From Marinobacter lutaoensis (GTDB lineage Bacteria; Pseudomonadota; Gammaproteobacteria; Pseudomonadales; Oleiphilaceae), in assembly GCF_001981305.1 (NCBI RefSeq), contig NZ_MSCW01000005.1, positions 372,001 to 436,000 of the forward strand: 64,000 bases of DNA, written 5' to 3'. Below the pieces are notes generated by a model that saw only the letters and a program-made list of their open reading frames with translations, was not told the origin of the DNA and did no database searches. A program made the position numbers and the translations under genes. Positions 20,122-29,969 of the stretch are shown piece by piece (position 1 is the stretch's first letter; each line of letters starts with the position of its first letter).

Positions 20122-22178
20122 GGGGCGTTTCCGGTTCCTGTCCTGTGGCCACGTAGCTGGCGCCGGATGATCGACAAGGTCCGGCGCATGCGCCGCAGAT
20201 CGCTGCTCGATGCCGGAGCCGACGGGTTATAGTAATGGCTGTTGATCATCCGGGCAAAGCGGCGTGCCGTATCTCCGGCTTCCGGGCGGGTACGGGCCAG
20301 TCGCTTTGCCAGGTCGTCCGGGGTATCCCCCGGCCGCACCTCGACCCCGGCACGTCGGCACAGCGCCTGCCAGGCTTCCAGCAGGCGCCGGTGGCCGTCC
20401 CTGCGGGCTTCCCGGGGTGAGCGAACGTAGCTCACCAGCCCCAGGGCCAACAATCCCACACCGACCCCCCCTGCGGTCAGATAGCCCAGTTCACGCAAGC
20501 CCAGGCCACCGGGCAACCGGGACATCAGATCCATCTGACTCTGCCCCTGGTAACCCACCACCCAGCGCTGCCACTGGTAATTGATCCGGTCCAGCTGCAG
20601 GCTGGCCCATTGCAGCAACGCGATATCCCGGTAGCGCTGGGGCGAGAAGGGGTTCGACTCCAGGAACGAGCCCTCCTCCGCCACCGCATCGCGCAGGCCC
20701 GATTCAATGCGCGCGGGCGCGATCGCCGCCGTCGGGTCCACCCGCACCCAGCCCCGACCGTCCAACCAGGCCTCCACCCAGGCATGGGCGTCGTACTGAC
20801 GGACAATGAGGTACTCGTCATCCACCCCCGCCTCACCCCCCTGGTAACCCATGACAATACGGGCGGGGATGCCGGCAGCGCGCAGTACGAAGGTGGTGGC
20901 GCCGGCGTAGTGGGCACAGAACCCCCGTCGCTGATCAAACAACAGGGCATCCACCCCGTTTTCAGGCATGGCGGGAGGCCGCAGAGTGTAGAAATAGGGT
21001 TGCTGCCGGAACCGGGTCAGCAGCTCGGCCACCACATCGGTGTCGGCCAGGCGGCCCGCCAGGCTGGCTGCGAGCGCCCTCGCCCGGGGGTTGCCCTGCT
21101 CCGGCAGCTGCAGATAACGGTGCCGTTGCGTCGCATCCAGCGGGGTGCCAGGCACCTTCGGCAGACCCGTCAGTCGCAGCCGGTAGCGAACCGGGCTATC
21201 GGCCGGACGGGGGAAACGAAACAGGTCCTCCTCCACTTCGAACAGATTGCCCGAGGCGGCCTCGGAACCGGCCAGAGCAAACGCCCAGCGGCGGTCGGTG
21301 GGCTCCAGCAACACCTCGTACTCGGTGGCTGCCAGTGGCCCGACACCACCGTCGGTGGCGACCCGGGCTAACGGTTCGACGGGCGCGCCGCCGGTCTGCC
21401 GCCAGGTTTCGCCGTCCAGGTAGTCCAGCACCAGGCCCCGCCAGTATCGGTCGCGGTAAGCCGGTACCGCCCCCCCGAACGTCACCCGGAAAACCCGTTC
21501 GCTGCTCTGTGCCAGGTGGGAGATGTCGCCGGGGCGCAGGGTGTCGCTGAGCCCCGACCGGGCGTGACCGGACACCAGTGGCACCGTCCATAGGGGGCCC
21601 ATGCGTGGAAAGAACACGAACACCAGAATCACGAACGGCAGCCCTTTCAGGAACAGGCCACCGAGCCGCCGCCATCCGGATGCCAGACCGTCCGGCAGAT
21701 CCGGGGCGTTGACCACCTGCAACGCCACCAGTAACAACCCCAGGGCCAGGAAATTCACCAGCGCCCACAGGATTTCCTGGCGAAACAGGAAATTCACCGA
21801 CGCCAGATAGGCCAGAATGAAGAACAGAACATAGAAATCCCGGTGATTTCGGGTTTCCAGCCATTTCAGACCCACCGCGAGCACAAAGAAAGAGGCCGCG
21901 GTATCCACGGTAAAACGCCCGGAAACCGAGGCGATGTAGACCGCAATCAGCAAGGCCATGATCCCCATCCGGGGCAAGCGGCCCGGCAGGCGGACCCGTC
22001 CCCGCTGAGCCCGCCAGCGCCAGCCCGCCAGCACCAGACAGACGGCGATCAGCCACGCCGGCAACCGGTCCCACTGGGGCAGCAACAGTACGATAAAGGC
22101 GGCCATCAGCCACAGCAGTCCCTGGCTGGGAAGGCGCGACGGCTGGCGGCCCCGCTGTCGATCGTCACGCCGGCTCAT
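20118..22178 (-). CDS. tgpA: TgpA-like membrane transglutaminase
   Basis: 686 residues. N-terminal DUF3488 part with about six membrane helices (residues 20-190), a periplasmic transglutaminase-like domain with the Cys-His-Asp triad in GFCAHYAGATTF, YDAHAWVEAWLDGRGW and VRVDPTAAI, another helix (LTAGGVGVGLLALGLVSYV), and a cytoplasmic DUF4129-like end. This is the layout of Pseudomonas TgpA, an essential periplasmic transglutaminase. ATG at 22178 has GGAGG upstream; it overlaps the DUF58 gene by 14 bases. The 3' end overlaps holB. Confidence 0.93.
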   Translation of the reverse strand: MSRRDDRQRGRQPSRLPSQGLLWLMAAFIVLLLPQWDRLPAWLIAVCLVLAGWRWRAQRGRVRLPGRLPRMGIMALLIAVYIASVSGRFTVDTAASFFVLAVGLKWLETRNHRDFYVLFFILAYLASVNFLFRQEILWALVNFLALGLLLVALQVVNAPDLPDGLASGWRRLGGLFLKGLPFVILVFVFFPRMGPLWTVPLVSGHARSGLSDTLRPGDISHLAQSSERVFRVTFGGAVPAYRDRYWRGLVLDYLDGETWRQTGGAPVEPLARVATDGGVGPLAATEYEVLLEPTDRRWAFALAGSEAASGNLFEVEEDLFRFPRPADSPVRYRLRLTGLPKVPGTPLDATQRHRYLQLPEQGNPRARALAASLAGRLADTDVVAELLTRFRQQPYFYTLRPPAMPENGVDALLFDQRRGFCAHYAGATTFVLRAAGIPARIVMGYQGGEAGVDDEYLIVRQYDAHAWVEAWLDGRGWVRVDPTAAIAPARIESGLRDAVAEEGSFLESNPFSPQRYRDIALLQWASLQLDRINYQWQRWVVGYQGQSQMDLMSRLPGGLGLRELGYLTAGGVGVGLLALGLVSYVRSPREARRDGHRRLLEAWQALCRRAGVEVRPGDTPDDLAKRLARTRPEAGDTARRFARMINSHYYNPSAPASSSDLRRMRRTLSIIRRQLRGHRTGTGNAP

Positions 22179-23121
22179 CGCACCTCCAGACCGCCAGTGC
22201 CCGTAGGCAGCGGCGAACATGGACCGCCCCAAGGTCCGGTTCGATGCGCTCGCCGGGGAGGTTCAGACCGAAAGGTACGCCCTGGCTGGCACGCGCCAGT
22301 ACCAGCGCGGACAGATAACTCAGGCGGCGCTCGTGGTCTACGCCAGGGAAGGCGTCGAAGTCCAGGCGATCCGGCTGACCGGCGCCACCCCGCCAGTCCG
22401 CCACCACCATCTGCCCGTCCCGGGCGACCCGCTTCCAGAGCACCCGGGCGCTGAGATCACCCTCGCGCCAGGGCCTCAGTTCGGCCTGCTCGGTTCCCTG
22501 ACGGTCACGGACCAGTTGAGGGTCATCGCCGTCCTCACCGGTGGCCAGGGCCTCGGGCGCCGGCCGTGGCCTGGGGTAGCAAACCGCCGAGGATAGCGGG
22601 CGTATCCAGGACCAGGCCTTGAGCAATCCGAATGGGAAACGGGTTTCCACCCGGATTCGCTCCGGCCGCAGGTAGCCCCGGGCCTGCCCCCGGACCGCCA
22701 GGGTGACATCCTCGGATTGGCCCGGAACAACGTGAAAGCACACCTCCGCCGCCCCCGGGCAGGACAGGCGAATCGCCACGGCCCCCCGCTTGCCGGCGGC
22801 GGCGCGCAGGCGGAAGGCAATGCCCTCCCCGACAAACCCTTCCCCAGCCTGGACCAGCGTCAGCACCAGTCCGGACAGGTTCTGGTGGGTTTGATGAATG
22901 GCGCCCACGAACACGGTGCCCAGAAGAAAGGTGGTCAGGTAGATCAGACTGTTCTGGTAGTTGATGGCGGTCAGCAACATCACCACCAACAGCACGCCAA
23001 AGACCACGCCTGCGCCGGTCGGCAGTATAAAAATATTCTTCTGGTTAAACCGGCGCGTGTCGGCACGGGGAATGCGCCGATGGACCCAGTCCTGCCACTG
23101 CCTGGAGAAAAAACTGATCAT
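22165..23121 (-). CDS. DUF58 domain membrane protein
   Basis: 318 residues with two adjacent membrane helices near the N-terminus (GAGVVFGVLLVVMLLTAI and LIYLTTFLLGTVFVGA), then the DUF58 region in which LRPWREGDLSARVLWKRVAR is the family signature. DUF58 proteins usually sit between a MoxR ATPase and a TgpA-like transglutaminase; here the transglutaminase follows directly but no MoxR gene precedes it. Role unknown, presumed partner of TgpA. Confidence 0.9.
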   Translation of the reverse strand: MISFFSRQWQDWVHRRIPRADTRRFNQKNIFILPTGAGVVFGVLLVVMLLTAINYQNSLIYLTTFLLGTVFVGAIHQTHQNLSGLVLTLVQAGEGFVGEGIAFRLRAAAGKRGAVAIRLSCPGAAEVCFHVVPGQSEDVTLAVRGQARGYLRPERIRVETRFPFGLLKAWSWIRPLSSAVCYPRPRPAPEALATGEDGDDPQLVRDRQGTEQAELRPWREGDLSARVLWKRVARDGQMVVADWRGGAGQPDRLDFDAFPGVDHERRLSYLSALVLARASQGVPFGLNLPGERIEPDLGAVHVRRCLRALAVWRCDEPA

Positions 23122-23300
23122 CCTGCCCCACGAGACGATTGGAATGCGCTACCGGGAACGGACTATAGCAACGAACCGTGACCCGATGTTCCAGCTTACC
23201 GGAAATTCGAGGAGGCGGATCACAATCCTGACGGGATCGGGTTGAAAAACATCCAGGCACACCAAATACTGGTGGCAAGACCCATCATGAGGCCAACACC

Positions 23301-23915
23301 ATGAACCGCCATTGTCTGCTTGCCTGCGCGATTGCCGGGCTGAGCACCGGTCTGACCGCCCAGGCGGGGGTCGAAACTCTGACCTCCGACGAAATGGTCG
23401 ATACCTACGTCAAGGACTCGGCGGTCATCGTCGTGCCCCGCACGCCCAGCCAGGTGGAGGACCGCAAGCGGATCATCCGCTCGCTCACCATCTCCCCGGG
23501 CGAGCCGGTGCTGACCGAAGCGGAGGAAGAAGCCTACCGGGAAGCCCTGCAGCGCTACATAGAGAGCGGCCGAGAGGATGCGCTGGAAAATGCGGAAGAG
23601 GAGTTTGTCCGCCGGGCCCTGCTACTGCCCACCGACGAACTGGCCCGGGCGCAGCCCGCCGCCGAGTTCAGGGCCGTGCTGCCGCCACTGATTTTCGGCC
23701 AGCAGCCGGAGATCCCGGATGAACCCTTCACCCAGACCTTCCTGAACGACCAGCTGGGCATCGGCTTCGACGGCCAGAACCTGAACTTTTCCATCGGCAA
23801 CCCGCCCGGTATCGATCAAATCCACATTCCCCAGGCGATTAACGAGGGCCCCATCACCCTGACGCCCCGCCCTGGCGGCGGCTTCGACCTGTCCATTGCC
23901 GTGCCCGACTCCTGA
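23301..23915 (+). CDS. Secreted protein of unknown function
   Basis: 204 residues, not recognised. Signal peptide LLACAIAGLSTGLTAQAG at the start. The mature part is acidic, with a helical stretch (TEAEEEAYREALQRYIES, DALENAEEEFVRRALLL) and a Pro/Gly-rich C-terminal half that looks extended. GAGG stands eight bases before the ATG. It lies alone on the plus strand, divergent from the DUF58 gene and convergent with the DUF6160-like gene, with which it may share a role as a pilus- or envelope-related secreted protein; that link is only positional. Confidence 0.75.
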   Translation: MNRHCLLACAIAGLSTGLTAQAGVETLTSDEMVDTYVKDSAVIVVPRTPSQVEDRKRIIRSLTISPGEPVLTEAEEEAYREALQRYIESGREDALENAEEEFVRRALLLPTDELARAQPAAEFRAVLPPLIFGQQPEIPDEPFTQTFLNDQLGIGFDGQNLNFSIGNPPGIDQIHIPQAINEGPITLTPRPGGGFDLSIAVPDS

Positions 23916-23970
23916 AGCCGGCCAGACTTCGCGTCACCGGTCTTTATATCCCGATGTCGAGGGCGGACAA

Positions 23971-23998
23971 ATAAAAACGCCCCGCCAGAGCGGGGCGT
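23971..23998 (-). terminator. Rho-independent terminator after the DUF6160-like gene
   Basis: Minus strand: ACGCCCCGC (23990-23998), loop of four, GCGGGGCGT (23977-23985), followed by TTTTATTT. A nine-base GC-rich stem plus a U-tract, 25 bases beyond the stop at 24023. Confidence 0.92.
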
Positions 23999-24022
23999 CC
24001 AACGCCAGGTATCCGGGTCGGT

Positions 24023-24820
24023 TTAGTGACCGTAGACAGCCAGCTTGGTGTTGGTGATGGACAGGTTGTCCATGGCCACGGAACCGATGGACGCACCACC
24101 GATGTTGATGGCACCGATGCTCATATCCATGCTGATGTCCGCCACGTCAATGCGCAGGACGTCGGTCTTGGTGGACGCACCCAGGCCGGCACCCTTGTAC
24201 ACGTTGACGTTGGCAACAGCGAACAGAGCGGTCGGATCCGTGCTCGGGTCAGCGGACTCGAAGAAGTTCGCGCCCATGATGGCCATGTCCTGGATACCAA
24301 CGCCGAGGAATTCAACGTCGAAGTCCATATCCACCACATTGAACGCCACGGCCATGTTCAGGGTATCGGTCGCGGTGTCAACAGTGATGTCCAGCTGGCC
24401 CAGGTTACCCCAGCCACTCAGGTTGGATACCAGGGTGGTGGAGTCCGTGGCGCCTTCCAGAGCCATGGAGCTGGCCGTCATACCCCAGTCGATGGGCAGC
24501 CCATCCAGGGAGCCGACGTGGATGACTGCGTCACCGTCCGCCAGTACGTCAATATCGATCTTCAGCTGGTCCAACAGGTTGGTACCCGGACCACCGGCAA
24601 CGCCGGAACCACCCAGCACGATGTCGTTCACGACGAAGGAACCTTCGTCAGTGTAGCGGAACTGACCGATGCTGACTTGGGTTTCCAGTTCGATGGTGAC
24701 ACCGGCCTGACCGGTGACGTTGCCCATCGCGCTGTCGTCCATGGCTTTGAGGTCCGCGTGAGCGGCGAAGGGAGCAGCGGCGACGGCCGCGGCGAGAGCG
24801 ATTTTCTTCAGGCCTTTCAT
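24023..24820 (-). CDS. Secreted DUF6160-like protein
   Basis: 265 residues. Signal peptide KKIALAAAVAAAPFAAHA, then the motif LKAMDDSAMGNVTGQAGVTIELE, which I associate with DUF6160/FilA-like surface proteins of gammaproteobacteria. The rest is rich in Gly, Asp, Val and Ala, alternating short hydrophobic strands with turns (VADGDAVIHVGSLDG, MDFDVEFLGVGIQDM), suggesting a beta-rich fold such as a solenoid. No Cys and no anchoring motif. AAGGAGA ahead of the ATG is an excellent ribosome site, and the gene has its own terminator, so it is likely well expressed as a single gene. Confidence 0.8.
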   Translation of the reverse strand: MKGLKKIALAAAVAAAPFAAHADLKAMDDSAMGNVTGQAGVTIELETQVSIGQFRYTDEGSFVVNDIVLGGSGVAGGPGTNLLDQLKIDIDVLADGDAVIHVGSLDGLPIDWGMTASSMALEGATDSTTLVSNLSGWGNLGQLDITVDTATDTLNMAVAFNVVDMDFDVEFLGVGIQDMAIMGANFFESADPSTDPTALFAVANVNVYKGAGLGASTKTDVLRIDVADISMDMSIGAINIGGASIGSVAMDNLSITNTKLAVYGH

Positions 24821-25007
24821 TTTTATATCTCCTTGGAAACTCATATTTGTTGTTATCTGAGTTTTGATTTGGATGTGAAGCCTGCGACTCCACGATGCCA
24901 TTTAAGATTGTTTTACAGTCCGAATCCGTGACTCCATTCACAGTCTTTAACCAGCCGATTACACAACGAAACAAACCACGACTGGTTCTCAGATCCGGCG
25001 CCAGGCC

Positions 25008-25589
25008 TTACTCTGCCGCCTCCCCGTCCTTGCTGTCGTAGAACCATTCGAAGGGCTTTTTCTGGGTAACCGGCTCAGACCATTTGAGGGCGCCATTCTC
25101 CAGGGCGTAGGCCACGACCTTGTTACCGGAGACGCCGAGCCGGTGCTCATGCTCCACCACCAGAACCTCAGTATCGTCCTCTTTGCTAAGGCGACCGGTG
25201 TACAGGATTGCGGCGGCGTTGATCTCCCCCTGTCGGGCGATCGCCTTGATGGCCGCCCGATACATATAGATCTGGGCGGCAGCGGGAACCCGTTCGCCCT
25301 CCTCGCCCAGGCTGATACGCTTGACCGTCTTGCCGTCTTTCATCAACATCCACGCCGCCGGCATGTTCGGCGCGCCGTCCTTCAGTTCGGCCTCGTATTC
25401 GGACGTTGCCACCTCCGATAGATGAATGAGCTGCTGCTGAGCCGAGGCCAAAATCTGGACCAGCTCCTCCTCGCTGAGCTTGCCATCGTCCAGGGGGGAG
25501 CCGGCCGGGGCCGCCATTGAGGCCACGGGGGCAAACAGAAGGGCGGAGCCCAAAGCCAGGCCGGTGAGCAGCGTCTTGAAGCGGGTCAT
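25008..25589 (-). CDS. Secreted protein of unknown function
   Basis: 193 residues, not recognised. Signal peptide TLLTGLALGSALLFAPVASMAAPA. The mature part is about 165 residues with conserved-looking segments AAWMLMKDGKTVKRI, AAILYTGRLSKEDDTEVLVVEHEHRLG and KPFEWFYDSK; no Cys. ATG at 25589 has AGGG about ten bases upstream. It is divergent from pabB and followed, on the same strand, by the DUF6160-like gene after about 190 bases. Confidence 0.75.
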   Translation of the reverse strand: MTRFKTLLTGLALGSALLFAPVASMAAPAGSPLDDGKLSEEELVQILASAQQQLIHLSEVATSEYEAELKDGAPNMPAAWMLMKDGKTVKRISLGEEGERVPAAAQIYMYRAAIKAIARQGEINAAAILYTGRLSKEDDTEVLVVEHEHRLGVSGNKVVAYALENGALKWSEPVTQKKPFEWFYDSKDGEAAE

Positions 25590-25765
25590 ATGCGGTTTCC
25601 CTTGTTCTGTTGTTATGGATGGGTGGGGCGGCCGGCGCCGGATTGGCGTTAGAATGGGTGCGGGCTGCCCCGGGGCAGCCCTGCCATTACACCAGCGATC
25701 CAATTCCCGGCTCAACGCCCGTAATTTGACCGCGTTGGCATTTTCGGAAATTCGACGGAGCAGAC

Positions 25766-27136
25766 TTGAAACAACCTTCCCTGCAAGCGATCAGTCCCGA
25801 GACCTACCAGCAGTTGCGAGCCTGGGCCAGCCTGGAACCGGACTTCGTGCACCTAGGAAGCCATGGCACCGGCCCCGGCCGGGGGCGCTGGCAAGCCTTC
25901 TCCGCCCGGGCGACGGGGCATTACCCGAGCACCCGCGAGGATTCCCCGGCTACGGCAGCCCGGGACGTCGCCCAGGCAATGGAGGCTCTGGTGGCCAACT
26001 ACCGCCTGGCGCCGGCCAGCCCCGGCCCCAACGTGCCGATGGGCGGACTGGTGGGGTTTCTGGGCTACGAGTATGGCTACCTCAAGGAGCCCCGCTTGGC
26101 CCCCCTCTGCCCCGATCTCCCGGTCGCCACGCTGCACGCCGGCCTGTTCCTGTGGATGGCCAGCCGGAACCAGAGCACCGGGCAGCACTACCTGTGGCTG
26201 CACCCAGCCTGCCCGGATGATCTACGACGGCAGATCCGGTGCTGGCTGGAACAGCCGGCCCCTGAGGAAACCCGCCACTGGCGCATGACGGCACCATTCC
26301 GCGCCCGCCAGACCGCCGCCGAGTTCAAGCAGAGCGTCCGCGCCGTCAAGGATTACATCCGGGCCGGTGATTGCTACCAAGCCAACCTATCCCAGGAGTT
26401 CACCGGCCGCTATCAGGGCGATCCCTGGCTGGCTTATCAGGGACTGGCGGAAGCCAACCCCACCCCCTACAGCGCCTACCTCCGGGCTGGGGAACGGGCG
26501 GTGCTTTCGGTCTCGCCCGAGCGTTTTCTCGAGATCGAAGGGCGTACGGTCAGGACCAGCCCGATCAAGGGAACCCGTCCCCGGGGATCATCGCCGCAGG
26601 AAGACCACGCCCTCGCCCAGGCCCTGCTGGACTCGGAAAAGGACCGGGCGGAAAACCTGATGATCGTTGATCTGCTCCGCAACGACCTGGGCCTGAACGC
26701 CCGCACAGGCTCGGTCACCGTGGAGCAGCTGTTCGCACTGGAGTCCTACCGCAACGTTCATCATCTGGTGAGTCACATCCGGGCGGAGCTGGCGGACGGC
26801 GTGTCTCCCCTGCAGGCGCTGCTCGATGCGTTTCCGGGAGGCTCCATCACCGGTGCGCCCAAGGTTCGGGCCATGGAGATCATCCGGGAACTCGAACCAC
26901 ACTGGCGCGGCCCCTACTGCGGCTCGGTCTTCCACTACCGGTTCGATGGCCACCTGGACAGCAGTATCGCCATCCGCACCCTGCTGTGCGACGGTCAGGG
27001 ACGGATCCATTGCTGGGGCGGTGGCGGTATCGTCGAGGATTCAGACCCGGACGCCGAATATCAGGAAACCCTGACCAAGGTCGGGCCGCTGATGCGATTT
27101 CTGGAGGGGTTCACAGCAGGCCGGGCCGGCACCTGA
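25766..27136 (+). CDS. pabB: Aminodeoxychorismate synthase component I
   Basis: Makes 4-amino-4-deoxychorismate from chorismate, with glutamine-derived ammonia, for folate synthesis. 456 residues. The chorismate-binding domain occupies the C-terminal 270 residues: IRAGDCYQANLSQEF, RTSPIKGTRPRG (the PIKGT motif with Lys distinguishes the PabB type), ENLMIVDLLRNDL and FPGGSITGAPKVRAMEII. Start TTG at 25766 with GGAG five bases upstream. Anthranilate synthase TrpE is the main alternative, but the KGT motif and the length favour PabB. No pabC beside it. Confidence 0.93.
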   Translation: MKQPSLQAISPETYQQLRAWASLEPDFVHLGSHGTGPGRGRWQAFSARATGHYPSTREDSPATAARDVAQAMEALVANYRLAPASPGPNVPMGGLVGFLGYEYGYLKEPRLAPLCPDLPVATLHAGLFLWMASRNQSTGQHYLWLHPACPDDLRRQIRCWLEQPAPEETRHWRMTAPFRARQTAAEFKQSVRAVKDYIRAGDCYQANLSQEFTGRYQGDPWLAYQGLAEANPTPYSAYLRAGERAVLSVSPERFLEIEGRTVRTSPIKGTRPRGSSPQEDHALAQALLDSEKDRAENLMIVDLLRNDLGLNARTGSVTVEQLFALESYRNVHHLVSHIRAELADGVSPLQALLDAFPGGSITGAPKVRAMEIIRELEPHWRGPYCGSVFHYRFDGHLDSSIAIRTLLCDGQGRIHCWGGGGIVEDSDPDAEYQETLTKVGPLMRFLEGFTAGRAGT

Positions 27137-27160
27137 AGCCGGCCCGCCCGGCGTTGGCGC

Positions 27161-27775
27161 TCAGTCGTCGTGGATGACACTGGCCTCGAGGAATGCTCGC
27201 TTGAGGTCGTCGAAGGTGTGCACTGCGGGGAACTGGGGAAATTCGTCGATGACATTCTGCGGCGCATGGAACAGGATGCCCCGGTCCGCCTGCGCGAGCA
27301 TGGTGGTGTCGTTGTAGGAGTCGCCGGCGGCAATCACCCGATAGTTGAGCAGCTGGAACGCCCGTACCGACTGGCGCTTGGGATCACGCTGACGCAACAG
27401 GTAGTTGGTGATCTGGCCGTTTTCCGCCACCTCCAGCTTGTGACACAGCAGCGTCGGATAGCCGAGTTTTTTCATCAGCGGCATCGCGAACTCGTAGAAG
27501 GTATCGGAGAGAATGACCACCTGGAAGCGTTCGCGCAGCCAGTCCAGGAAATCCCGGGCGCCGGGCAGCGGGTCCAGCTCACCGATGACTTCCTGAATCT
27601 GCGGCAGACCGTAGCCATGCTGATCCAGCAAGCGCAGGCGCTGTTTCATCAGCACATCGTAATCAGGAATGTCCCGGGTCGTGGCCTTGAGCTCCTCAAT
27701 ACCGGTTTTCTCGGCGAATGCGATCCAGATTTCGGGGATCAGTACTCCTTCAAGGTCAAGGCATGCGAGTTCCAC
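27161..27775 (-). CDS. thrH: ThrH-type phosphoserine phosphatase / homoserine phosphotransferase
   Basis: 204-residue HAD-superfamily enzyme closely matching Pseudomonas ThrH, which dephosphorylates phosphoserine and can pass the phosphate to homoserine. MELACLDLEGVLIPEIW carries the HAD motif I (DLEG), VVILSDTFYEF motif II, and VIAAGDSYNDTTML motif IV. GTG start at 27775 with AGGAG six bases upstream. Convergent with pabB. Confidence 0.94.
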   Translation of the reverse strand: MELACLDLEGVLIPEIWIAFAEKTGIEELKATTRDIPDYDVLMKQRLRLLDQHGYGLPQIQEVIGELDPLPGARDFLDWLRERFQVVILSDTFYEFAMPLMKKLGYPTLLCHKLEVAENGQITNYLLRQRDPKRQSVRAFQLLNYRVIAAGDSYNDTTMLAQADRGILFHAPQNVIDEFPQFPAVHTFDDLKRAFLEASVIHDD

Positions 27776-27988
27776 AATGGTCTCCTGATTACGTCGAATG
27801 ATCGGCGAGCTGGCGCCCGGCCAGGGTCAGGGGCGTATGATAAGAAAAACTCCGCCCGAATGCATCGGGGGCGTTGAGGCCGCGCCCGAGTTCGTGAGGG
27901 TGCATAAAGATATAGATTGTCATTCCTTCAGGCTATGAGGGGTTTAGTGGTAGCCTGCACGCAGGTTCACGATAGGTAAGCACAGACC

Positions 27989-28711
27989 ATGACGGACATC
28001 GATACACTGCGCCAGTCACTCGAAGACCAGAGTCCACGCGCCATACTCAAGGAAGCCTTCCGGCGATACGACAACATCGCCCTCTCCTTCAGCGGTGCCG
28101 AGGACGTGGCCCTGATCGAGATGGCCCACAAGCTCACCGACAACCTGCAGGTGTTCACACTGGATACGGGCCGCCTGCACCCGGAAACCTACGAATTCAT
28201 CGAGACCGTCCGCACGCACTACGGCATCCACATCGAGATTCTGTTTCCGGATGCCGCCGAGGTTCAGGACCTGGTCAACCGCAAAGGGTTGTTCAGTTTT
28301 TATGAGGACGGCCATTCCGAGTGCTGCGGCATCCGCAAGGTCAGCCCGCTGCGGCGCAAGCTGGCCACCGTCGACGCCTGGATCACCGGCCAGCGCAAGG
28401 ACCAGAGCCCGGGCACCCGCCATGACGTGCCGGTCGTGCAGGAAGACCCCACCTTCTCCGGTCCGGACAGGACGTTGGTGAAATTCAACCCGTTGGCCAA
28501 CTGGAGTTCCAAGGAAGTCTGGGATTACATCCGGATGTCCGAGGCACCCTACAACACACTGCACGAGCGGGGGTTCATCAGCATCGGCTGCCAGCCCTGC
28601 ACCCGCCCGGTCCTGCCCGGGCAACACGAGCGGGAGGGTCGCTGGTGGTGGGAGGAAGCCACCAAGAAGGAATGCGGCCTGCACGCCGGCAACCTGATCG
28701 CCCGCAGCTGA
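27989..28711 (+). CDS. cysH: Phosphoadenosine/adenosine phosphosulfate reductase
   Basis: Reduces activated sulfate to sulfite in cysteine synthesis. 240 residues. [14 protein letters not shown] is the P-loop-like motif; cysteines ECCGIRK (about 112-113) and GCQPCTR (about 201-204) would hold a 4Fe-4S cluster, indicating an APS-type reductase as in Pseudomonas. The C-terminal KKECGLH carries the catalytic Cys. The gene converges with cysB, the regulator of this pathway, 30 bases away. Confidence 0.95.
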   Translation: MTDIDTLRQSLEDQSPRAILKEAFRRYDNIALSFSGAEDVALIEMAHKLTDNLQVFTLDTGRLHPETYEFIETVRTHYGIHIEILFPDAAEVQDLVNRKGLFSFYEDGHSECCGIRKVSPLRRKLATVDAWITGQRKDQSPGTRHDVPVVQEDPTFSGPDRTLVKFNPLANWSSKEVWDYIRMSEAPYNTLHERGFISIGCQPCTRPVLPGQHEREGRWWWEEATKKECGLHAGNLIARS

Positions 28712-28741
28712 CGGCCGACGCGCCCTACCCGACGGCCCACC

Positions 28742-29806
<1,065 letters not shown>

Positions 29807-29907
29807 TTATTTTTCATTCTTTTTTAATATAGGCAAAGCCTTTGCCTCAGTTTAGACCAAAACCGAATGTGCACGGGCCTGGACAGTCACTTTCGTCACT
29901 AGGGCCC

Positions 29908-29936
29908 TTGACTTGAATCACACAAGGCACACAATC
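29908..29936 (+). promoter_or_regulatory. Possible promoter of the MalT-like gene
   Basis: TTGACT at 29908-29913 and ACAATC at 29931-29936 are 17 bases apart and stand about 33 bases ahead of the start codon. The -10 match is weak. Nearby, the palindrome AGGCAAAGCCTTTGCCT at 29831-29847 lies between cysB and this gene and could be a regulator site. Confidence 0.3.
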
Positions 29937-29969
29937 CGGTAACAACTCTCCACCGGCATTCAGGACCCA

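Noticed and set aside
27123..27145. GGGCCGGC/GCCGGCCC hairpin at the end of pabB
   Set aside because: It overlaps the coding end and has no U-tract on either strand, so it is not called a terminator.
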